NCBI GenBank assembly: GCA_965153355.1 | Contig: OZ231127.1 | Span: 35,402,001-35,466,000 of the forward strand | Source of the DNA: Flaccisagitta enflata | Lineage: Eukaryota; Chaetognatha; Sagittoidea; Aphragmophora | DNA length: 64,000 bases | Reading direction: 5' to 3' | In this document: piece by piece, positions 58,256 to 64,000 of the stretch | Position numbering within the stretch: the first letter of the stretch is position 1 | Layout: every line of letters starts with the position of its first letter | Position numbers and translations under genes: made by a program | Notes under the pieces: generated by a model | Told to the model about the DNA's origin: nothing | The model's database searches: none | Seen by the model: the letters and a program-made list of their open reading frames with translations, nothing else

Positions 58256-58303
<48 letters not shown>
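58256..58303. repeat. (CT)n microsatellite
   Basis: About 48 bp CT. Confidence 0.9.
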
Positions 58304-58306
<3 letters not shown>

Positions 58307-58309
58307 TCG

Positions 58310-58750
58310 CAAAACATACGTCAGAACTTATCTTCCCTTTCACAATTCAGATGCTCAAATGCATTTGTGGTTCTTTCCCAATGTACGGAATCAACATCAA
58401 AGCTTCATTTTTAGGTCTTCCTTTCAGATCCACGCCTGTTATTTCCAAACAGTGACTCTTTACTTCTCTTCACTATTGTGTCAAATACATTTTTTTTTCG
58501 TTTTATTGTTGTAGTAGTTCGGTGCGGTGGGCGGTCGGTCTGTCTGTCTGTAGAACTGCTTCCCGGTTGGTGACTTCACCCGCATCTCTCCTTCATCGTC
58601 GTCGTGGTTGTCAGCTCGTTTGGTGGTTTCCATCCCGCGAGAGTTCCCGTTTTCCGGGAATTTTCCTCCATCAGAAAAGTCCGACCGTAAATCAGGATTC
58701 GTCGCTCGTCGTAGACTGGCTTATCTCCCTTTCCCGCATTGCCTCCTTTT
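58310..58750. other. Gene-free stretch
   Basis: Contains a GGGCGGTCGGTCTGTCTGTC patch at 58530 reminiscent of the family A tract; no gene seen. Confidence 0.35.
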
Positions 58751-58752
58751 TT

Positions 58753-59390
58753 GGCAGCGGCTCTAAAGGAGCCGATGACCTATGCTCTCACACATATGGG
58801 AGATTTTCTCCTTCTTCTCCTCTTTCTTTCCATCCCCCCAATACTTTAATCCCAGCCTCAAGGCTCCAAACCCAGCCTGAAGGCCCCAATCTTAGCCTCA
58901 AGGCCCCAATCCTAGCTTTGAGGCTCCACTTCCGGCCTCGAGGCTCAAATTGCAGCCCATGTGGCTCCAATACCAGCCCTGCAGCTCCTATTCCAGCCTC
59001 AACACTCCAATCCCAGCCTCAAGGCTCCAATCCCAGTTATGAGGCTCCAATCCCAGCTTTGAGGCTCCAATCTCAGCCTTGAGGCTCTAATCCCAGCCTT
59101 GAGGCTCCAATCCCAGCCTTGAAGCTCCAATCCCAGCCTTGAGACTTCCAGCCTTCAGGCTCCTATTCTAGCCTCAAGGCTGGGACCCCAGCCCTGAGGC
59201 ACCAACCCCAGCCAAGAGGCTCTAATTCAAGCCTGATGGCTCCAATCCCAGCCCTGTGGCTCAAACCTCAGCCTCAATGCTCAAATCTAAACCCAGCATA
59301 AGTATTTTGAGGCCTCTGCCCCTCTCACCTTCACATCTCACATGCACTTAGAGGCAACGGGTTCCGCTGACCATCTGTCGCTTTTGCGAC
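58753..59390 (+). mobile_element. Family D element, AGCCTTGAGGCT monomer subtype
   Basis: TTTTTT precedes GGCAGCGGCTCTAAAGGAGC; arm with GATGACCTATGCTCTCACAC and CTCCTTCTTCTCC. About 22 monomers of CAATCCCAGCCTTGAGGCTC follow. The short inverted arm is near 59300-59330. The tail GAGGCAACGGGTTCCGCTGA is followed by GTCGC-TTTT-GCGAC, the clearest 3' hairpin of the family, then TATTC. Confidence 0.83.
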
Positions 59391-59429
59391 TATTCTTCTT
59401 TTATTTTACCTCTTTTCGCCCCCAAGTTT

Positions 59430-59768
59430 TCCAAGTCGCATGCACGCCACTCTACGCTCTAATCATGGCCACTTCCCTGCCCTAACCGATCACACTTTTG
59501 TTTTCATTCTTTCATTGAATCTTAAAATACACACATTCGAATTCACTCTTAAAACGAATTCACTCTTAAAACGAGGCGTCAATAATTGGCGAACAAAACA
59601 TGGCCTCAGAACTTTTTTGGTTCCCTAATTTGGATTTTTTTAGACTCTACAGCTTGCTGTTATAGGTCATTTGAAGGTACATGTAAGTGTGAAATATTGT
59701 GGTACTGTAGTTTTTAAGCACTGTACTACTGCCCCTGCCCAACCGTCCGCGACTTTTGCCCTGTCTTA
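59430..59768 (+). mobile_element. Decayed family A-like region
   Basis: TTTTCCAAGTCGCATGCACGCC near the left and CTGCCCCTGCCCAACCGTCC, GCGACTTTTGCCCTG near the right. The two ends may belong to different copies; the middle has a duplicated TTCACTCTTAAAACGA. Confidence 0.35.
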
Positions 59769-59992
59769 AGGTTGTTTAGTTCCACTTCATCCTATCAGAT
59801 AACCACTCTGTACCAACTTTTTAAACCCCGCTTTCCCACATGGTTCCCCACTTCGTAGAGCTCGGCTTTCTCTCTTTCACGGACCACCGCATCTTCTAAG
59901 CCCAAATTTGCGCGTGCGAGCGAAATGCCCGCGGTTCTGAAAGGGTCACTGCTAAACGTGCGCATGAGCGTGCACGCAGCAGAGAAAGAGGG

Positions 59993-60105
<113 letters not shown>

Positions 60106-60117
60106 TTCAGAAATACT

Positions 60118-60428
60118 GTCTAAGAGTCGCAAAAGCAGTAGGTGGTTAGCGGTACCCAATGACCTCAAGTTAGTATGAGTGAGGCTGGAATTTGAGCCTT
60201 GAGTCTAGAAGCCTCGAGGCTGGGATTTGAACCTTAAGGCTGGTATTCGAGCCCTGCAGCTGGGATTTGAGCCGCAAAGCTTGGGTTTGAGCTTCGGGGC
60301 TGGGATTTGAGTTCCAAGGCTGGGATGTAAGCCTCAAGGCAAGGGAGGGGATAGACACACGGACGGAAAAGGAAAAAGATCCCGATATGTGAAAGTACAG
60401 GTCATCAGCCCCTTCGAGGTCGCTGCCC
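60118..60428 (-). mobile_element. Family D element, one-armed
   Basis: Minus strand: TTTTTGGGCAGCGACCTCGA, GATGACCTGTACTTTCACAT, CCGTCCGTGTGTC, then about six monomers of AGCCTCGAGGCTTC type. It goes directly to the tail GGTACCGCTAACCACCTACT with GCTTTTGCGACT. The second arm is missing, so the minisatellite runs straight into the tail. Confidence 0.75.
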
Positions 60429-60439
60429 AAAAAGAGGAA

Positions 60440-60670
60440 AGAAAGATAAAGAGAGATAGAGGCGGAAAAAATAAGCTGAAACATTGAATAAGATCGTCAT
60501 TGATTCTCAAATATTTATGCTCAATTATCTAAAGTCTGAAAAAAAATTAAAAAAGATCAATTTGAATTTCGTGTAAAAAAAGATCAAAAATCATTTATCC
60601 CAGAACATTCTGCTTAGCGCCAAATAAAAGAGAATTATCAAACTATCATTATCAGCTTCATTTGAGAACC
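60440..60670. other. Gene-free AT-rich spacer
   Basis: Nothing recognised. Confidence 0.35.
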
Positions 60671-60676
60671 TTTTTT

Positions 60677-60740
60677 GGTGTGCCGTAGCACCTCTATAAG
60701 AGGCTCTGTCCGTCGGTTGGTTGGTCCGCAACGGCCACGC
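60677..60740 (+). mobile_element. Truncated family B element
   Basis: TTTTTT precedes GGTGTGCCGTAGCACC, then TCTATAAGAGGCTCTGTCCG and GGTTGGTTGGTCCG. Another palindrome variant of the B type; the 3' half is missing. Confidence 0.55.
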
Positions 60741-60816
60741 TCGAGTGAAAAATTGCAGAAAATGTTTGAAATCACTTCAAAACTCATCATTCATATTACT
60801 CGTCATTTTATTCATT

Positions 60817-60852
60817 CATTCATTCATTCATTCATTCATTCATTCATTCATT
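60817..60852. repeat. (TTCA)n microsatellite
   Basis: About nine units. Downstream GATAGAGCTTGGGATAGGTC repeats three times between 60888 and 61025. Confidence 0.85.
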
Positions 60853-61072
60853 TATTCCATTATAATTTTTTTCTACGGTTATTTCTGATAGAGCTTGGGA
60901 TAGGTCTGATAGAGCTCGGGATAGGTGTAGGAATTCATGTTCCTCGTCATTTCATTCATCACCATATCCATCTACGGTTAGGTGAATCGAGCTTGAGATA
61001 GGTCTGATAGAGCTCGGGATAGATCTAAGGACTAAGATTTAACAAGCCCGACCGGGCAACGATGCGTCCGGG

Positions 61073-61073
<1 letters not shown>

Positions 61074-61147
<74 letters not shown>
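61074..61147. repeat. (GT)n microsatellite
   Basis: About 74 bp GT, 200 bp upstream of the NRF-6-like gene. Confidence 0.95.
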
Positions 61148-61151
<4 letters not shown>

Positions 61152-61344
61152 ATGACATTATCTCAAGTTCAAGGTAAGAAAAACAAATTGATCTTACGTA
61201 CAATGGTTGCCCATCAATCAAATAATTATGAAAAATTTATCGATTTGGCAATATATTTGGATCTGTTTTGACGGTTGTCGTTTGTTTTTGTCAAAAAACT
61301 CGAGAATCGATAAGATAAGTAAATACCTAAGTATAGAGATTGCC

Positions 61345-61350
61345 TATAAA
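61345..61350 (+). promoter_or_regulatory. Candidate TATA box of the NRF-6-like gene
   Basis: TATAAA within GCCTATAAATGCGC lies 87 bp upstream of the chosen ATG (61437). A start of transcription about 30 bp downstream would leave a 5' UTR of about 60 nt and would place the upstream in-frame ATG at 61350 outside the mRNA. Inferred from motif and spacing only. Confidence 0.35.
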
Positions 61351-61436
61351 TGCGCATTTCACCTTCTTTGCCATTCATAATCTTCGATGACAGGAACATT
61401 TTCTTTCTCTCTCTTTGTTCTGGTTATGGGCCGACG

Positions 61437-62714
61437 ATGAATTCCGTCCTTTTATCTGCGATTCTTATATTGTTGGGCCAATCGGCCTTTGTCTATGCCT
61501 ATGCTCAAAATGCCAACCATCAACACCTTGCGCATTATCTGATGCAACAACAACAACATCGGCAGCAACATCAAAATCAATCGAAGTCGCCACCGGCCTC
61601 TTTGGCACCTCTGCTGAATAACCTGAATGCCATTGTGTCCAATGAAGCGCTCCACACCCTTTCCGCCGCCGCCATCGCACCTGTCTTTGCGGCATTCGCC
61701 GCCGCCGCCGCCGTCAACACCGCCGCTGTCAACACCGCCGCCGCTTCCGCAAAAGAAAGCGGCGAAGTAGACGTCCGTATCCCAAAAGTAAGCGCCGAAT
61801 GCGAGAACTCCACCAAGGGCCTTCTCGATCCGAAACAAATCATAATGTTGGCGCAATTCATCGATGCATCTGGGAAGCCGGCGGCCGGCGTCATGCAGGG
61901 CAACCGTCATTGGGTCGGAAATTACGATCAGTGCGTGAACTTGAAGACCAACGACGGCGTGAAAGGTCGTCATTGCATGATGGCACTCGACCTGTCTCCA
62001 AAGCCCGGAAACGAAACTACGTTTTCAGCGGCGTTGCCTCCGGAAGCGGCGATGCTGTTGGACGGCGTTTCCTGGGCCGTCTGCGTTCCGGCGACATGCG
62101 ACGGCCAGGACGCTGTGGGCATCGTCCACTCTCTGCTTTCTAACGTTTCAACTTCAATTGAAGGGATCCCGAAATTCATCGTGGCCCTTCTTCCCGAGCA
62201 AATAAAGTCCATCATAGAAACTTTGAAGAGTCTAAAGAACGTGAAATTGAAAGCGGGAATGTGTCACGCGGCCGACGATCCTCCGCCGGAAGTCGATCCG
62301 TGGATGGGCGTCTTTTTCGCATTCTTGGCGGTCGTCGGCGTCTTTTTGGTCGCCGGAACCGCCTTCGACTATTACGAACGTCACTCGATGCCTCATTCAA
62401 TTTCGACGATGGACAAAGCGAAGATGCCAGTTGCGATGATCCGCTTGACGTCGGTGAAATACACCGACGGCGTCGACAGGGGCATCAATAACCCCGGCTT
62501 CCATGGTGATGGAGATGTGGGAAATGGCGAGAACGATGGCAAAACGGTTGAAGAGGAAAAATGCGATTTGAAAGAAAAGATGGCTCCCGCGGAGAAAGTT
62601 CCCAGAAACGACGCAAAAAGCGCGTCAAGGCAGCGTCATCCATTTGTCAGATTCCTTTTGTGCTTCTCGATGCTGACCAATGGAGAAAAGTTATTGTCTT
62701 TGAATGGTTTGTAA
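61437..62714 (+). CDS. NRF-6 (nose resistant to fluoxetine)-like protein, N-terminal domain and first membrane span; first exon or truncated gene
   Basis: The frame stays open further upstream, but the ATG at 61437 starts a clear signal peptide (MNSVLLSAILILLGQSAFVY) and lies downstream of a TATA-like box, so I chose it (425 codons). Residues about 35-50 are Gln/His-rich and 75-105 Ala-rich. From C122 to C276 runs the extracellular NRF domain: CENST, then DASGKPAAGVMQGN, GNYDQC166, C180, and the C216-V-P-A-T-C221 motif. A hydrophobic span follows at about 289-312 (WMGVFFAFLAVVGVFLVAGT), then a charged loop and F406-L-L-C-F-S-M-L-T-N-G-E-K-L-L420, the conserved stretch that precedes the acyltransferase-3 membrane domain in this family. 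Full-length NRF-6-like proteins are several hundred residues longer, with about ten more spans. Here a stop comes at once; GTTTGT at the last codons may be a splice donor. Membrane protein, proposed in the family to move lipids or small molecules in epithelia. Codons are GC-rich, unlike the flanks. Confidence 0.85.
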   Translation: MNSVLLSAILILLGQSAFVYAYAQNANHQHLAHYLMQQQQHRQQHQNQSKSPPASLAPLLNNLNAIVSNEALHTLSAAAIAPVFAAFAAAAAVNTAAVNTAAASAKESGEVDVRIPKVSAECENSTKGLLDPKQIIMLAQFIDASGKPAAGVMQGNRHWVGNYDQCVNLKTNDGVKGRHCMMALDLSPKPGNETTFSAALPPEAAMLLDGVSWAVCVPATCDGQDAVGIVHSLLSNVSTSIEGIPKFIVALLPEQIKSIIETLKSLKNVKLKAGMCHAADDPPPEVDPWMGVFFAFLAVVGVFLVAGTAFDYYERHSMPHSISTMDKAKMPVAMIRLTSVKYTDGVDRGINNPGFHGDGDVGNGENDGKTVEEEKCDLKEKMAPAEKVPRNDAKSASRQRHPFVRFLLCFSMLTNGEKLLSLNGL

Positions 62715-63060
62715 CATTTCGTGATATATGCTTGCGGAGAGAGGGGGGAAGGCAGGGACAATGATGCAATCACAAAAAAAATTACCATTGGGCTAGAAAA
62801 AAGACAAAAACATAAACATATACCCCCCCCCCCAAAAAAAAAGAATTATAGCTGATAGCGTGCAGTTGGGCTTCGCTAGAGGGACTGAGCTAAATTATAC
62901 CTTATAGTGAAGCTGTCTCATTTCCAATAAAGAAATGAAAACATGGGACAGCAGGTTGTATGCATTCTAGGCGGGTATGCCTTACTAGCAGGGGCGCTCT
63001 AATGGTGCTCCGCTCTATCCTGGGGGAATTGCTAGTTTAAACATTACATCATAATGTAAG
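62715..63060. other. 3' flank of the NRF-6-like exon
   Basis: No acyltransferase-3-like exon on either strand. It contains a C-run followed by an A-run at about 62823-62842. AATAAAGAAATG at about 62925 includes an AATAAA, a possible poly(A) signal if the gene really ends at 62714. Confidence 0.4.
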
Positions 63061-63240
63061 TACAGTTGAACCCCAATCTTCCGGATCCGCCACCAATGGA
63101 ATTCCGCCCATAACATATGCAAATTCATGGTCCCCTTTAATTTATTTCTTTTATTTCCTTTTCTAGCCATAACGGAAGTCCACCTATAACAGAAAAAAAA
63201 TTGTTGGTCCCCTGAAATCCGTTAGAGCGGGGTTCAACAA
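63061..63240. mobile_element. TA-flanked MITE of the CAGTTGAACCCC family
   Basis: TACAGTTGAACCCCAATC on the left and GAGCGGGGTTCAAC on the right, with CGCCACCAATGGAATTCC and TGAAATCCGTTAG as the inner pair. It is the longer relative of the 81-bp copy at 51153. Confidence 0.6.
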
Positions 63241-63349
63241 TGGTGGAATCTTGAGTGAATGTAAAAATGACAGTTGAAAATCGGTCATGCTCATTCTCTG
63301 TTGAGCACGCTGAAATTGTGAGTAGCAAGTAATGCTTGAACGCCCAACA

Positions 63350-63384
63350 GAATTTGTCGGTTGGTCGGTCAGTCTGTCGGTCCC
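63350..63384 (+). mobile_element. Family A tract fragment
   Basis: GTCGGTTGGTCGGTCAGTCT then GTCGG, directly before the T-run of the D copy; ends of the element are absent. Confidence 0.35.
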
Positions 63385-63389
63385 TTTTT

Positions 63390-63556
63390 GGGCAGGACAC
63401 AGGGGTGAATTTCCTTTCATCCCTCCGTCCGTCCGTACGTCCGTATGTCCGTTCTTCCGTACGTACGTCCCTTCCCCCCAGAAGCTTCTCAACTCTCAAA
63501 TTCCCATTGAATAACATAGGGAAATGACAAAATGCAAACTTCCCATCAGGCCTGAG
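63390..63556 (+). mobile_element. Truncated family D element
   Basis: TTTTT precedes GGGCAGGACACAGGGGTG: the GGCCCC...TGTCCTGTA part of the arm is deleted. Then CGTACGTCC units, a C-run, AAGCTTCTCAA, and two AT-rich monomers with CCCATTGAATAACATAGG. No second arm and no tail. Confidence 0.65.
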
Positions 63557-63559
63557 CGA

Positions 63560-64000
63560 TTGTATTGGGTATTGGTATTGGGTTTACAATATTCTTGTGT
63601 ATTGGGTTTTCCCAATACATGTAGTTTATTTTGTTATTTTTCCAATACAATAAAATACTATACAATATTACGAAAAAGATGATCTGAGGAAAGTGAAATA
63701 TATGAGAGAAAGACTGAAGGAGATGAAGAGGAAGAGGAAAAGCATTCCTAGGTCTGAGGATGAACAAAAGAAGTGGAGAAGTAATAGTGGGTGAGGGATG
63801 AAAAGAGGAAGAGGAAGAAGAACTTGTGACAGATTAAGTGGGTTAAAAAAGAAAAAAAAAAGATGAAGAATAATAAGAATCTATGGAAGAAACAATCAGT
63901 GGTCAGAATCTGGAAAGATGAAGAGGAGGTTGAGGAGAAAAAATAAAGAATCTAAAAAAGAGAGAATGAAAGAGACAAGGAAAGATAATAAAAAACAAAA
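63560..64000. other. Gene-free purine-rich end of the window
   Basis: A short imperfect ATTGGGTATTGGTATTGGGT array (63575-63620), then A/G-rich DNA with GAAGAGGAAGAGG units. Nothing coding. Confidence 0.4.

Noticed and set aside
61350-61436. Upstream ATG of the NRF-6-like frame as the true start
   Set aside because: It overlaps a TATA-like box and would place 29 extra residues before an otherwise clean signal peptide.

Overview
This is a eukaryotic, almost certainly animal, window. It is repeat-dense, full of very long simple-sequence tracts (GA/CT, CA/GT, GAA, CTGT, TTTG, CAA), and nearly free of genes. I could support one host gene with confidence: an NRF-6 (nose resistant to fluoxetine)-like first coding exon near the right end (61437-62714). 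NRF-6-like membrane proteins are abundant in arthropods and nematodes, so an arthropod or another ecdysozoan is the best guess, but this is inference. The left edge (1-2229) carries the C-terminal part of a mobile-element protein: the end of a PIF1/RecD-type helicase, then an endonuclease/exonuclease/phosphatase domain, then a Cys...His module that resembles a cysteine peptidase. That order is known from Helentron-type Helitrons.

The main content is short non-autonomous transposons. Two abundant families share one architecture and one target preference. Family A (about 110-380 bp) begins, after a run of T, with a palindrome such as AGTCGCGTGCACGCGACT. It then has a (CGGT/CCGT)n tract, a second inverted copy of its 5' end about 30 bp from the 3' end, and a terminal hairpin (GGCCG...CGGCC) followed by TTG and then T. 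Family D (about 480 bp to 2.5 kb) begins after TTTTT with GGGCAGCGGCCCC. It has long inverted arms around a minisatellite of about 20-22 bp, then a tail of about 80 bp with a short inverted repeat and GACTTG before TT. A 510-bp tandem duplication at 14.6-15.5 kb supplies an empty site and a filled site for one D copy, so its ends can be read directly. This layout (subterminal inverted repeats, internal tandem repeats, 3' hairpin, insertion in T-runs without an obvious target duplication) matches Helentron-associated elements such as Drosophila INE-1. I infer that both are HINE-like, possibly mobilised by an element like the one at 1-2229. One A copy sits in frame inside that protein.

Layout: 1-2.3 kb Helentron-like ORF; 2.3-5 kb A copy, GA tract and a foldback; 5-8.5 kb a huge D-derived satellite with about 390-bp higher-order repeats; 8.5-14 kb simple repeats, a telomere-like patch, a hAT-like element with perfect 8-bp target duplications carrying two A copies, and an inverted-repeat MITE; 14-16.3 kb tandem duplication plus D; 16.5-29.5 kb scattered A, C, D and mariner-like MITEs; 30.5-32.2 kb a 1.6-kb near-perfect palindrome; 33-38.5 kb minisatellites and simple repeats; 39.8-41.9 kb a foldback enclosing a D copy that itself carries a mariner-like MITE; 42-55 kb A, D, hAT-like and foldback elements; 55.9-56.5 kb a 528-bp palindrome; 57-61 kb three D copies; 61.3-62.7 kb the NRF-6-like exon; then a TA-flanked MITE and a truncated D.

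Strand convention: family A (and its variants B and C) is + when the 5' palindrome is on the left; family D is + when GGGCAGCGG is on the left and the hairpin tail on the right. All family assignments come from comparing copies within the window by eye; no database was searched.
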